From NCBI RefSeq assembly GCF_036898095.1, contig NC_090750.1, forward strand, positions 85,966,893-86,030,892: DNA of 64,000 nucleotides, written 5' to 3'. A program made the translations under genes and the position numbers. This DNA is from Palaemon carinicauda. Taxonomy: Eukaryota > Arthropoda > Malacostraca > Decapoda > Palaemonidae. The notes under the pieces are model-generated. The model saw only the letters and a list, made by a program, of their open reading frames with translations. It was not told the DNA's origin and made no database searches. This document shows, one piece after another, positions 43,930 through 55,534 of the stretch. The first letter of the stretch is position 1. Every line of letters starts with the position of its first letter.

Positions 43930-44245
43930 CCTAAGGGACGATGTTTTGTATTTGCATACTGAAGGAACAAATCACAAGTTTTTAAAGTAATATGTATTTT
44001 TAGCTATACAAAAGTGAGTCCTATGTATCAAACTTCCCTCCTCAACCACCCCTCTCAGTCCTGAGCTGAAAGGTCATAAGTGAAGAGACTTTGACAGGTT
44101 AAAGAATGGGGCTCCTCGCTCTCACCTGTCACTTAACTGCTCGTTAAACAATTCAACGGTTGTCCAGATTTTCACTAAATGACTCAGGTTTGTATAGCTA
44201 GGAAAAATACAAATTACTTTTAAGAATTTGTGATTCTAAAATGTT
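43930..44245 (+). mobile_element. 3' end of DIRS-like family Z (ICR and right ITR), second copy
   Basis: ICR-like 'ttgtatttgcatactgaagg', 'aacaaatcacaag', then 'tatttttagctatacaaa' (43942-44010). An inverted terminal edge follows at 44185-44240 ('aggtttgtatagctaggaaa', then 'aagaatttgtgat'). The arrangement matches 17660-18015 and the better preserved element F. No ORF. Confidence 0.5.
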
Positions 44246-44610
44246 ATAGTTAATCAAGATTCTCCTTGAATGATTATTACAGTATTTTAAAATTTTCAAT
44301 TCTTAGTTTTAGCTTCTAAGTTTTCAAAGATTAATTTAGTACAGTATATGTACAGTATCTTAAAATTTCAATTCTTAGTTTTAGCTTCTAAGTTTTCATA
44401 ATTAATTTAGTATATGTAATGAATGTATAAAGCAAAGGTTTTGGTACAAACGCTTCACAGTACTTGTACTAGATCAAATTTATAATATGGAAGTGTATTA
44501 CTGATGGTCTTATACAGTATATATATTCATACAATCTTCTTTTGACTTTACTACTACCAGTGTATATCAGGGTTGGATGCATGAGTTAACTTTTTCCCTC
44601 TATTTCTTTA

Positions 44611-44612
<2 letters not shown>

Positions 44613-44656
<44 letters not shown>

Positions 44657-45017
44657 AAACTATATCTTGTATCTTGATCCCCCACTCCCATCTCACCACA
44701 TACATCTATCTTATCTGCTAATGCCCCACACTCATCCTCCCCATTACTGACATATTCTTAGCTCTTTTGATTGGTTCTACCTCCTTTCTTCTTATTACAT
44801 GGCCGTAGTATTTCATGTGAGCTTCCCTAGCCTTATCGTTTATATATACTGTACCACACATTCTTCTTATATCTTGACATTCCTTACTTTCCAGTAGGGA
44901 TATTCCAGCAATCCACCTCATCCTCATCCCAGTTCTTTCCAACACTCCCTCTTAAGTGCCCAAGTTTCTGCTTCGTACAACAATATGGGGTTGATAACTA
45001 TCTTATAATTCTTGATT
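44613..45017 (-). mobile_element. RTE-like LINE, 3' part (C-terminus and tail)
   Basis: In reverse, 45017-44700 reads the C-terminal RT region ('NPILLYEAETWALKRE', 'YYGHVIRRKE') with frameshifts, followed by a 3' tail of about 14 ATT/TAA units (44614-44655), as in many RTE LINEs. The RT reading breaks exactly at the left end of DIRS element F and resumes at 61980. Confidence 0.8.
44614..44655. repeat. (ATT)n microsatellite, LINE 3' tail
   Basis: About 14 units adjoining the LINE 3' end on the minus strand. Confidence 0.95.
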
Positions 45018-45197
45018 GTTCCATAACCGAAATACAAACCACGCTATTTACATTGGGTTTACTTTCGGCGTAGCTGAAATTGACGAGCCATTAGATTTTA
45101 ACGAGGGTTTACTACCCCGCCCTAGTTAGCAGGGGTAGGGGGAGGGGTAGCTTGCTACCCCTCCCCCCCTCACACACCGGTGAAATGTCTCACTTCA
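45018..45197 (+). repeat. Left ITR of element F
   Basis: Outer tail 'gttccataaccgaaatacaa', then a core from 45043 that pairs with 61775-61927 in reverse complement with a few mismatches. It contains an internal palindromic stretch around 'ggggtagcttgctacccc'. Confidence 0.87.
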
Positions 45198-45764
45198 TTT
45201 TTGACTCGGACGATGGACAGACATGCCGGTCTTCGTCCTCGCTTGGCAGCCATTATTTGTTTTGTCTTTGCTTAATCACTTACTTTTCTTATACTCAATA
45301 TACAGTGAGCCCTCGTTTATCGCGGTAGATAGGTTCCAGACCCGGCCGCGATAGGTGAAAATCCGTGAAGTAGTGACACCATATTTACCTATTTATTTAA
45401 CATATATATTCAGACTTTTAAAACCTTCCCTTGTACGTAGTACTGTTAACAAACTACCCTTTAATGTACTGTACAGAATACTTAATGCATGTACTACAGT
45501 ACCCTAAACTAAAACAGGCACAAATATTAAAGGCGATTTTATATCATGCGTTTCCTAAACACGCCAAAAAGCACGATAAAAAATGGCAACCAATGTTTTG
45601 TTTACGTTTATCTCTGATCATAATGAAGAAACAAACGCATTTACACATCTGTGTATAGGTTAGTTTTTGCATCGATATATTGATTATTCAGTACAGTATG
45701 TTGATTTTGTTATTACCAATGTTTTACTTCATTTTTCTTAGGACTTCCAAATGAAATGTTTTTC

Positions 45765-45798
45765 TTTATGACGCCGTCGTTTCAGGCGGCGTCATAAA
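45765..45798. repeat. Short hairpin in the Tigger 3' region
   Basis: 'tttatgacgccg' pairs with 'cggcgtcataaa', a 12-bp stem, followed by a tandem duplication of 'acgctcagtaaacaa'. Role unknown. Confidence 0.7.
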
Positions 45799-45979
45799 GT
45801 ACGCTCAGTAAACAACCACGCTCAGTAAACAAAGAAGGCATTTAACGCTCATGATGAAAGTGATAAATAATGATATTACAGTAAAAGCTTTTAGAAAATA
45901 TGCTATTACAAATATTATTTACCGTATCTATATAAAATCATACAGTACATATTGTATGTAGCAAAGCAGGAAAACAATT

Positions 45980-45982
<3 letters not shown>

Positions 45983-46023
<41 letters not shown>
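45983..46023. repeat. (GA)n microsatellite
   Basis: About 20 GA units in the Tigger 3' non-coding region. Confidence 0.95.
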
Positions 46024-46026
<3 letters not shown>

Positions 46027-46247
46027 TTTACTTACGTAAATGTAAATTTTAAATAAAAAAAATATGATAGGTTACAACATGTATACTCGTCAGACTTTTA
46101 AAACCTTCCCTTTAACTTAATGCATACTAAACTAAAACAGGCACAAATATTAAAATGTTAGAATATTAAAGTAAAAAATAAAGATTGTTACTGTACTCAC
46201 CACGAAAGAAGTTCAAGAAAAACTTGAATGATGATGGCGATGAATTT

Positions 46248-46301
46248 GCTGCACAGTAGAAATGATGATGATGAAGCTGATGATGTCTTCTACTGTGCAG
46301 C
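46248..46301. repeat. Hairpin just after the transposase stop
   Basis: A 13-bp perfect stem ('gctgcacagtaga' / 'tctactgtgcagc') enclosing a GAT-rich loop, within 120 bp of the transposase stop on the minus strand. Confidence 0.65.
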
Positions 46302-46365
46302 CAATGATAGTATTTTACGTCTCTTCAGACGGAGGTGTCTTTTCCTGGGACACCTCTTCAACTTC

Positions 46366-48192
46366 TTATTGTGAAACTTCTTCAATTTCTTCCGAAGGCG
46401 TACTAGCAGGAGGAACTGGCTCTTTTTTGCGAGGCTGGTAGAACATTGTGATCGGAAGTTGCTGCCGCTGCTTCTTTTTTTGCTCTAAGAGCATCCTGTA
46501 GGGAGTCATGATGTCATCGACCTTGTTGCAGAATTGCATAGACCGAACCATATCCTCGTCCCACTCTTGCAACATTTCTTTCACCTCCTTCACATGGTTG
46601 CAGACCTTGGCAAGCCGTTCTAATGTTAAGCCCGTTTCTTCGACATTTTCTTGGGTCTCTTCCTGTGTTTCGCTCTCTTCTTCACTGGCCGATTTCGTCA
46701 GGTCTTCTAGGTCTGCGTCAGTTAGCGGCTGGGAATGGCAGTCCAACAACTCGTCGACGTCTTCAGTCGTCATGTCGGCAAACCCGTCACCTCCAATTAT
46801 CGCAGCCAACTGCACAGATTTGCGTATTGCAGAGTGTTGGATTTCAGACGGAGTAAATCCCTCGTCGTCGTAAACAATCTGGGGCCACAACTTCTTCCAG
46901 CTCGCATTAACGGTTGCAGGTTTCATTTCTTGCAGTGCCTTCTGAATGTTCTGCAGGCACGTGGCTATGGTGTACTTCCGCCAGTACGCCTTCTAATTAA
47001 AATCTTCATCTTCATCTTCTTGGGCAGCATCCACACACGCAACGAGGTCCGCCAAGGTATTCTTCGTGTAGAGGGCCTTGAACGCCCTGATAACCCCCTG
47101 GTCCATCGGTTGAATTAATGACATGGTGTTGGGTGGCAGGAACTCAACCTGAACGCCCTCATGCGACAGGTCAGTTGCGTGTCCACCAGCGTTATCCGTA
47201 AGGAGAAGGATCTTGAATGGCAAGGTCTTCTCTAAGAGATATTTACTGACTTGCGGGATGAAACACTGGTAGAACCAGTTGGAGGTCAGCATCTTCGTAA
47301 TCCATGCTTTTGGATTATGCATCCAGTACACGGGAAGGAGATTCTTATTTTTATTTTTCAAAGCGCGAGGATTTTTCGACTTGTAAATAAGCCCCGGCTA
47401 TAGCAAAAATCCAGCAGCATTGCCACACATCACGAGGGTAACGCGATCCTTGAATGCTTTAAAGCCAGAGGCTTTGGCTTCTTCTTTGAACAGGAAAGTT
47501 CGCGACGGCATTCTCTTCCAAAACAAGCCGGTCTCATCCATATTAAACACTTGTTCCGGCTTGTATCCACCTTCGGCGATAATATTCTTAAACGTCTGGT
47601 TCACGTAAGTTTCAGCAGCGGCAGTGTCAGCGGAAGCAGCCTCGCCATGCAGGGAAACGCTTTTCAGGGCGAAGCTTTTCTGAAACTTCGCGAAGCATCC
47701 TTTGCTGGCGGAAAAACGTTGTTTCTGACGCTGGGAATCAGTGGATGTCCCTGGTTGAGGTTCATCTACATCATCATCTTCTTCAGCATGGTCGCCATCG
47801 TCGTCTTGAGGTTCCTTTGCCGCAAAATTCTCATACAAGCTCAAAGCCTTGGTTCGGATGGTGTTCGTATCCAAGACTATGTTCTTCCGGCAGTCGGCAA
47901 TCCACATTGCTAAAGCACCTTCCATGCGTACGATAGTTTTATTACGTGTGGTAACGACTCGCTTCACTGATCTGCTAAAGGTGATGGTAGTCGTCTTTCT
48001 AATGTTCGCCTCGTCCTTCTTGATATAGCGAACGGTGAATTCGTTGACTCCAAAATGGCGGGCTGCAGCCGCGTAACTTCTACCGTCTTTTAACATATCA
48101 AGAAGCGTCACCTTCTCAGCAATCGTCATCATCTTACGGTGGCGTTTAGGCTCACTACCAGCCTTAGTAGAAGCAGAACGCTTGGGAGCCAT
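46366..48192 (-). pseudogene. Tigger/CENP-B-like transposase, two in-frame TAG codons
   Basis: One frame of 609 codons from 48192 to 46366. N-terminus: CENP-B/psq-type helix-turn-helix ('MTIAEKVTLLDMLKDGRS', 'AAARHFGVNEFTVRYIKK'), then the second Tc5-type DNA-binding domain. Catalytic acidic residues: 'NMDETGLFW' (first Asp), 'LLLTDNAGGHA' (second) and 'LIQPMDQGVI' (third, about 30 residues later). An acidic C-terminal tail follows. Two TAG codons interrupt it, at 47398-47400 (after 'GNAAGFLL') and 46990-46995 (after 'DEDEDFN'); the sequence between and after them stays in frame and conserved. No frameshift is seen. It would cut and paste DNA at TA if repaired; as read it is truncated before the second catalytic Asp. 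Confidence 0.9.
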
Positions 48193-48529
48193 TGTACGTT
48201 AGGGTTTGACAGAAAGTTCAACAAAAAGTTAAACTTAAAACAGTCACGCACAGCACAGATTAAAGTTCACAATAACTTAGCAACATCTACACAGCGATAC
48301 GGCGGGAGACAAAGTGGCCGCGAAAAGATGCTGCAGGTTGGAGAAGCGGTCAAAACACCAATCACAGGCTAGATTACAAAACTTGGGTTCTGATTCGTCA
48401 TCTATCAGCGCTTGAACCAATCACAATCCGTCTTATATGCTACGTAGTAGTTACCAATTCAAAGTACAAGGTACCCTACGTATACAATACAGCTTTACGT
48501 ACGCTATTTTACGCTTGTTTTGTTGTAGG

Positions 48530-48534
<5 letters not shown>

Positions 48535-48596
<62 letters not shown>

Positions 48597-48606
48597 TCTC
48601 TCTCGT
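48535..48606. repeat. (CT)n microsatellite
   Basis: About 35 CT units with one interruption, in the Tigger 5' flank; the Ser/Leu-repeat ORFs over it are artefacts. Confidence 0.96.
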
Positions 48607-48915
48607 ACGCTTATTCGAGATGTGATTTTTGCAACAAAGAATATTATTGGATGCAGTACTACGTACGTATACATACAAAAGATTCATGGAAAAGATGCAC
48701 ATCCATTACATTTCTAGTACAGTAGTAGCCATCAGCACCCTTACACCATTCTAATATGGTATGACTGCATCTGATTTGCGTTTCATGTTCGATTTAATTT
48801 TACTACGTACTGTATACTGAATTATCGTATGATCACATTCTCTTTTCGTGTTTTATTTCTTTCTGTACTGAATTATATGTCATATGTAATGCAATGAACA
48901 ATCAGTAAGAGCAGA

Positions 48916-49091
48916 TTTTTCAATATTAAACTTAGCCGGTGATTATATAAGCTGCAACTCTGTTGCTCGACAGAAAACTCTACGTTAAAAATCCGCCAGC
49001 GATCGCTATACAGGTAGGGGGTGTACATCAACAGCGCCATCTGTCGGGCAGGTACTCAGTACTCAATGTAAACACAGAACTCAATTTTCTC
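48916..49091 (+). repeat. Left ITR of element E
   Basis: Core from 'gattatataagctgcaactc' to 'tcaattttctc', identical to the reverse complement of the right ITR. Confidence 0.9.
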
Positions 49092-49288
49092 TCTGTCGGG
49101 CTACCGGCAAGACCTACTAATTCGCTGTTGTTAACTGGATTTGTTTTCACAACTATTTGGTGAAGTACACTATTCTAGTTTTGAGCTTTCGCTATGCAGG
49201 TGTTTTATCTTCATCTTAAAACTTGAACTCGTTTTGGATAGATTTAATTATGGTGACAAAGAGAGTATGGACTTTCTTTCACTTTTAA

Positions 49289-50285
49289 ATGGCCGACCCT
49301 TCCCTTAGACGGAAGTGTGTTTAGGCTTTTAATAATTATCTTATCACGTTATAGATTTTCCTCTATATTTTATATCTCTCCGCCTTTATTAGGCCTCTTC
49401 GATTAACTTTCCATTTTTTATAAACATATAAAAATAAATTTTAATGCTTTGTTTTTATAACGTACTTAAAAAGGCCGAGCCTGAGAGTAGGCGGTCCTAA
49501 CTGGAACCGAAGTTAAACAACGTTGAGCCCTTTATATCGTCTTTAGCTTTTAAAGAGCTAAGGTTTTAAACTTTTTAAATGTAATATTTTATGAAAGAAT
49601 TTCTTTGATAGTCTTCGTACTGTTTTCAAAGATGAACTAACGTTTAGTTTTTTATGCTACGCAGTTGTTGACGTTCAGGACGTTCAACATGCGCTCTATC
49701 GTTACGATAGAGAGAGAGTGTATCACGGTTTCACTTTGCAGTAAGAGTAAATCGATTCTGACGTTTTGTTCATTCTTTCTTAGCTTAAATGTTTTAAATT
49801 CTAATTTAAAGGAACTTTTTATTTGAAAAACCTTTCAGTTTTTTCCTTTAGTCAAATAACATGTTTTTTTGACGATATATAATTGGGCTCTTCTCTTAGG
49901 TGCGAAATCAAGAGAGAAAGAGAGAGAGAGATAGAGACGGAGGGAGAGAGAGGAGAGAAAACGTTCCGTTCAAGCGGGTAACGTTGTTCTCGTGTTACTC
50001 ACGTCCCTAGTCGCTGTACGGGGAGGAAGGATAAAACGTTTTTAGGTTTTTATTCTCGTCCCCAGGCTATGTGCGGTGAGAGATTGAAAACGTAATTATA
50101 TGAACTAGTGTTTAGTCTTTTTCCCAGCCACTGATTTTTCTTTTTATCTTAAAATATGTTTTCTGTTTTTTGCTGGTATTATGAGCTTGCATTATACGAC
50201 TAATTTCGCAATTACTACCTTTTAATGAAGGGTAGAATTGCGTGTTTCAGGTAGAAATTAGTGCAAAACAGAAAATCGAAGTGAT
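49289..50285 (+). other. About 1-kb non-coding module replacing the 5' part of gag (element E)
   Basis: Starts at an ATG that still reads MADPSL, like the gag start of C, and then diverges at once. It is homologous to 39830-40800 of element D. It ends where gag similarity resumes ('SVASEGSSVRAC', near 50335). A local duplication of 'gcgcaaagtgttacagtgtt' sits at the junction. Confidence 0.75.
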
Positions 50286-52500
50286 AAAGTGATATGCGCA
50301 AAGTGTTACAGTGTTGCGTCCGAGGCGCAAAGTGTTACAGTGTTGCGTCCGAGGGTTCGTCTGTTCGTGCCTGTCGTTCACCTAGTCCGGGACCTCTTGC
50401 AAGCTCCCAAGCCCAGGGGAGAAGTAATGTCAAACGACTTATGGGTTCGAGAGGCCTTGACCAACGAACAGACGTTTTCCCTCTATGGTATCGGGTGTAT
50501 CTTACCAAGATCGCCCCTACCATAAGACGAGAGAGACGTTGTTTCTCCTCGCCATCCGTAGGCTTTTCGCATAAGAAACCTGTCAAAGTGTTGCAGTCAC
50601 AGACAAGGTTTCGTAGCCCTTAAGCGAAAGTCAGTCCTTTCAGGACAGGTCCAGCGTCCTGGTTACAGCCATTAGGACAGCTCTGACCCTATGCAGTCAT
50701 CGGATAACTGCTCGCCGCCTAACAAAAGCTTAACACAGACTCCGAGAGTCTTTTTTTGTAGGCAAAGTGTTGCGGTCACAGACGTTACCCTCGTCTATTA
50801 CCACGACCATTTCCGTTGATCCTTAAGGGGTTGTATGGCAAAACATGCAGTATATGCTTGCCTCCCTTATGGAAGACTATTCTGCCAATTAGTCCGTTGA
50901 GTCTAGCCGTTTATCTCATCGATATCCTGGCTTTCAGCCAACCTAACGTTCCTTTGTGCTTACTGTTGACGTTAGCGTAGCTTAGTCACGTCAGTCAGGT
51001 TGTTTAGAACCACACTCGATGCGGTCTCGTGTGGTTTTTCAGCCGCATTTGGACGTTAGGCCACTGGCTGATGCTCCTGTTGACGTTCAAGACGTTCACT
51101 AACAATCGGAGTTGACTTGTTTTGACGCTGTGCGTCAACCTCCGCATTCTAGAGTTGTTTTGACTGCTCAGTCTAGGCAGTCAAAGCAGTCTCGAGTGGA
51201 CGCTGTGCGTCCTCACGCACCTGTTGTGGTTGACAGTTCAGTTGTTGACAGTTCACAGACTGTCAAGCAGTTACATGACGTTGCGTTCTGGTCCGCTACT
51301 AATGCACCAGTGAGAGACTTAGCTTTTATCGGACAAGGTTGCTGTTCTCCCTCCTACTGATATTCCCTTGAGGACTCTGTCAGATGGAGAGGAGCCTAAA
51401 GCTGCTTAGCCTCCTATGGACTTTAATTAAATCATGATGATTTTTTTTAAGGATCTTCGTCCGGATCTTTTTGTAACTGCTGCTCCTCGTTCGCCTAAAC
51501 GTCAGAGCTTACACTAGGCCTAGCTACTTCGAAGCCGTTGTTTTTAAGCTAGTGCTCTCTCGCTCTCCTAGAGAGCGTTACGTTGGCTAGGCGACTGGTT
51601 TTTCACCAGGAGGAGTTTGGGGGATACAGCCTTTGCTTTCCCTTCTTTTAAACTGGTTTATAGAGCGAGAGTCTGATATGACACGAGAGAAGTTCTCGGC
51701 TTGGGAGTTCATGCCTCTGCCCAGATAGACTTCTCAATTCTGGTAGACTCTCCCTGGCGCCTAGCCAGGAGACGCTCCAAGTTGTTTACAGGTCAACTTC
51801 ACAGCTGTTGTCGAGCCTTTGAAGTTTTGCTGTACTATTATGTCACGCATAACAAGGCTTTCAGGGATGGTAAACGGTTCCGCCTCAGTCGCTAACCCCG
51901 TCTGTTGCCACACCTGCTCCCGTAGACCCTAAATGGGCTTTGCTGCAAGACATGCAGTCCAAGCTTGCGTCCTTGATAGAGGACTTAAATGCGGAGAAGA
52001 ACCTTCTGGCCAACAACCTTCCAACCGGTCGGTTGTGCGCCCTGTTGACGCTGAGGTAACCTACTCGCGTCTGCCAGTTGAGGTGGTTCCTCCACCGATG
52101 CGACCCAGTGTGGGTTGCCAGCCGCACGTTGACGTTAAGCGACGCTCGGAGGTGGTTGTTGACGTTCAGGACGTTCAACAACCAGCAGAGGTGACTTGTT
52201 GTGACGCAGTGCGTCAACCTCAGCAACCCGGTAGGGTGTTGACTGCACAACCCAGACGGTCTAGACAGTTTCGGGTTGACGCTGTACTTCCTCGCGCTCC
52301 CATGGTTGTTGACAGTTCACAGACTGTGCAGCAGTTCCATGATATTGCGTCCGGCTCCGTCACGCATCCACCAGTGCGACCGGATTCAGCGAGTCAGACG
52401 TTGCCCACTCCGTTGCCGTTTCCTCATCAGTTTCGGATGAGGAACCCTCTGATGAGGACGTTGCTGAACAAGACGATCAGCCCCCAGCCCTGCTATCCAT
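50286..52500 (+). pseudogene. gag: Gag remnant of element E
   Basis: Fragments in several frames: 'VRACRSPSPGPLASSQAQGR' (near 50360-50420), 'CFDAVRQPPHS' (near 51118), capsid-like 'REVLGLGVxA'-type sequence (near 51690-51740), then a second linker stretch from 51900 ('DAVRQPQQPG', 'SSQTVQQFHDIASGSV'). The gag order is thus partly repeated (linker, capsid piece, linker again). Many stops; no function expected. Confidence 0.7.
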
Positions 52501-53715
52501 CCAGAAGATGCTGAAGAAGGAACGCTGCTCAGTCAGGCTGTGGATGAGTCTGGTAGGGACGCTGTCATCCGTGGATCAATTTGTGTCACTAGGAAGACTA
52601 CACCTCCGTCCTCTTCTATACCATCTAGCTTTTCACTGGAAAAAGGACAAGACGCTAGAAGCGGTCTCGATCCCGGTTTCCGAAAAGATAAAGTCTGGTC
52701 TGACTTGGTGAAAGGACTATATCAACCTAAGAGAGGGTCTTCCCCTGACTGTTCAGACTCCCAACCACGTTCTCTTCTCGGACGCATCGGACGTAGGCTG
52801 GGGTGCGACATTAGACGGTCGGGAATGCTCGGGATTATGGAACTCGAGTCAAAGGACAATACATTTCAACTGCAAGGAGCTACTGGCAGTACGTCTGGCC
52901 TGGAAAGCTTCAGGTCTCTCCTTCAAGACAAAGTGGTGGAGGTGAACTCGGACAACACCACGGCTTTGGCGTACATCTCCAAGCAAGGAGGGACTTACTC
53001 TCTGACGTTGTACGAGATCGCTAGGGACCTCCTCACCTGGTCAAAAGGTCTAGACACATCACTAGTAACGAGGTTCATCCAAGGCAACTTGAATGTCATG
53101 GCAGATTGTCTCAGTCGGAAGGGACAAATAATTCCAACAGAATGGACCCTCCACAAGGATGTATGCAAGAGACTTTGGGCCACCTGGGGCCAGCCAACCA
53201 TAGATCTCTTCGCAACCTCGATGACCAAGAGGCTCCCAATATTTTGCTCACCAATCCCGGACCCAGCAGCAGTTCATATAGATGCCTTTCTCCTAGATTG
53301 GTCACATCTAGATCTATATGCATTCCCTCCGTTCAAGATTGTCAACAAGGTACTGCAGAAGTTCGCCTCTCACGAAGGGACAAGGTTGACGCTAGTTGCT
53401 TCCCTCTGGCCCGAGAGAGAATGGTTCACAGAGGTATTTCGATGGCTAGTAGACGTTCCCAGAACACTTCCCATAAGGGTGGACCTTCTACGTCAGCCAC
53501 ACGTAAAGAAGGTACTCCAAGGTCTCCACGCTCTTCGTCTGACTGCCTTCAGACTATCGAAAGACTCTCGAGAGCTAGAGGCTTTTCGAAGGAGGCAGCC
53601 AGAGCGATTGCTAGAGGAAGGAGAACATCCACCCTTAGAGTCTACCAATCGAAGTGGGAAATCTTCCGTATCTGGTGCAAGTCAGTATCCGTATCCTCGA
53701 CCAGTACCTCTGTAA
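52495..53715 (+). pseudogene. RT connection / RNase H / methyltransferase-like remnant of element E
   Basis: gag sequence is joined directly to the RT connection region ('IQKMLKKERCSVR', 52494-52535); all RT palm and finger motifs including YLDD are missing. RNase H carries 'VNSDNTTALAY' (about 52945) in a different frame from the preceding part. The methyltransferase-like region 'DLYAFPPFK' (53310-53337) is open to 53715. Confidence 0.82.
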
Positions 53716-54609
53716 CTCAAATAGCTGACTTCCTCTTATTTCTGAGGAAAGAACGATCTCTTTCAGCTCCCTCTATCAAGGGTTACAGAAGCATGTTGGC
53801 ATCAGTCTTCCGTCATAGAGGCTTAGATCTTTCCAACAATAAAGATCTACAGGACCTCCTTAAGTCTTTTGAGACCACGAAGGAGCGTCGTTTGGTTACA
53901 CCTGGTTGGAATTTAGACGTGGTACTAAGATTCCTTATGTCAGAGAGGTTCGAACTGCTACAATCAGCCTCCCTGAAAGATCTCACCTTAAAGACTCTTT
54001 TCCTGGTATGCTTAGCCACAGCTAAAAGAGTCCGTGAGATTCATGCCTTCAGCAAGAACATCGGATTCTCATCCAAAACGGCTACATGTTCTACAACTTG
54101 GTTTTCTAGCCAAAACGAGCTGCCTTCTTGGCCTTGGCCAATATAGTTCGATATTCCAAACTTATCGTATGGTTGGAAATGAACTAGAAAGAGTCTTATG
54201 CCCTGTAAGAGCTCTTAAGTTCTATTTAAAACGAACTAAACCTTTACGAGGCCCGTCTGAAGCTTTATGGTGTTCAGTTAAGAAACCATCTTTGCCTATG
54301 TCAAAGAATGCTTTATCCTATTTTATCAGACTGTTAATACGAGAAGCTCATTCCCATCTGAATGAGGAAGACCAAGCTTTTCTGAAGGTAAGGAGACACG
54401 AAGTTAGAGCTGTCGCAACTTCCGTAGCCTTTAAACAAATTAGATCTCTGCAAAGTATAATCGACGCAACCTATTGGAAAAGCAAGTCAGTGTTCGCGTC
54501 TTTTTATCTTAAGAATGTCCAGTCTCTTTACGAGAACTGCTACACTCTGGGACCATTCGTAGCAACGAGTGCAGTAGTGGGTGAGGGCTCAACCACTGCA
54601 ATTCCCTAA
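53520..54609 (+). pseudogene. Tyrosine recombinase remnant of element E
   Basis: The core-binding domain and first box are open to about 54090 with 'ATAKRVREI' (Arg present, Ser of 'RVSE' changed). A frameshift near 54090-54150 follows, then the C-terminal part in another frame with 'HEVRAVATS' and 'FASFYLKN' (Tyr present). Only frame disruption prevents a full reading. Confidence 0.82.
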
Positions 54610-55012
54610 TTCCATAACCTTTTTAATCTTTCTCTTGAAATGTTTTATTATTGTTTTTGGGTTGTCCGGAAGGCTAAGAAGCCTTTCGCATCCTACTTGA
54701 TTTGGCGGGTGGTCAAAGTCATTTCTTGAGAAGCGCCTAGATTAGAGGTTTTGATGAGGTCCTGTTGTATGGGTTGCAACCCTTGATACTTCAGCTCCTA
54801 GGGGTCGCTCAGCATCCTAAGAGGATCGCGAGGCTCCGTAAGGAAGACGTACTTTAAAAGGCAGAGTAATTTTTCAAGTCGACTTCCTTACCAGGTACTT
54901 ATTTATTTTATGTTTGTTATTTTGAATAACTGCTAAAATGAAATAAAAAATCCTTAGCTCATAATAATGTAAACAATTATTGCTGGTCTCTACCCACCCC
55001 CCTGGGTGTGAA

Positions 55013-55107
55013 TCAGCTTATATAATCACCGGCTAAGTTTAATATTGAAAAATGTTATTTTTATAATAAAATAAATTTTTGAATATACTTACCCGGTGAT
55101 TATATAA
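55013..55107 (+). repeat. ICR of element E
   Basis: 'aatcaccggctaagtttaat' joined to the right-tail complement ending 'acttacccggtgattatata'. Confidence 0.87.
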
Positions 55108-55153
55108 TTAAAGGACCCTCCCTTCCTCCCCAATAGAGACCCAGTGGACCGAG

Positions 55154-55350
55154 GAGAAAATTGAGTTCTGTGTTTACATTGAGTACTGAGTACCTGCCCG
55201 ACAGATGGCGCTGTTGATGTACACCCCCTACCTGTATAGCGATCGCTGGCGGATTTTTAACGTAGAGTTTTCTGTCGAGCAACAGAGTTGCAGCTTATAT
55301 AATCACCGGGTAAGTATATTCAAAAATTTATTTTATTATAAAAATAACAT
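55154..55350 (-). repeat. Right ITR of element E
   Basis: Inverted copy of 48916-49091 with the long outer tail ending 'ataaaaataacat'. Confidence 0.9.
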
Positions 55351-55534
55351 ATTACTAATTACAGTATTAATGGAATTACAGGTAACGAAATATCGTATGT
55401 GGGGTCTTCAGATATCGCAGTATTTTCGAAATTTCCGGAAAATCCGCAATATGTTTATATAGATGGGTTATGAAAAAAACCCGCAAAGTGGTGAATCCGC
55501 GAAGGTCGAACCGCGAAGTAGCGAAGGCTCACTG

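Larger units (their letters stand above)
48916..55350 (+). mobile_element. DIRS-type retrotransposon, element E (defective, inside Tigger)
   Basis: About 6.4 kb with C-lineage ITRs (48916-49091 and 55154-55350) identical over about 155 bp, and an ICR at 55013-55107. gag is heavily decayed with its 5' part replaced by the same 1-kb module as in D; the RT catalytic core is deleted and YR is frameshifted. Flanking sequence on both sides is Tigger. Confidence 0.9.
45303..55534 (-). mobile_element. Tigger/pogo-type DNA transposon, split by DIRS element E
   Basis: Terminal inverted repeats 'cagtgagccctcg' (left) and 'cgaaggctcactg' (right), flanked by TA (45301-45302 and 55535-55536). Without element E it is about 3.8 kb. 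It encodes one transposase on the minus strand with two in-frame amber codons. It sits in the left part of DIRS element F, so it is younger than F and older than E. Confidence 0.9.

Noticed and set aside
48437..48717. Ser/Leu-repeat ORFs
   Set aside because: Translation of the (CT)n microsatellite.
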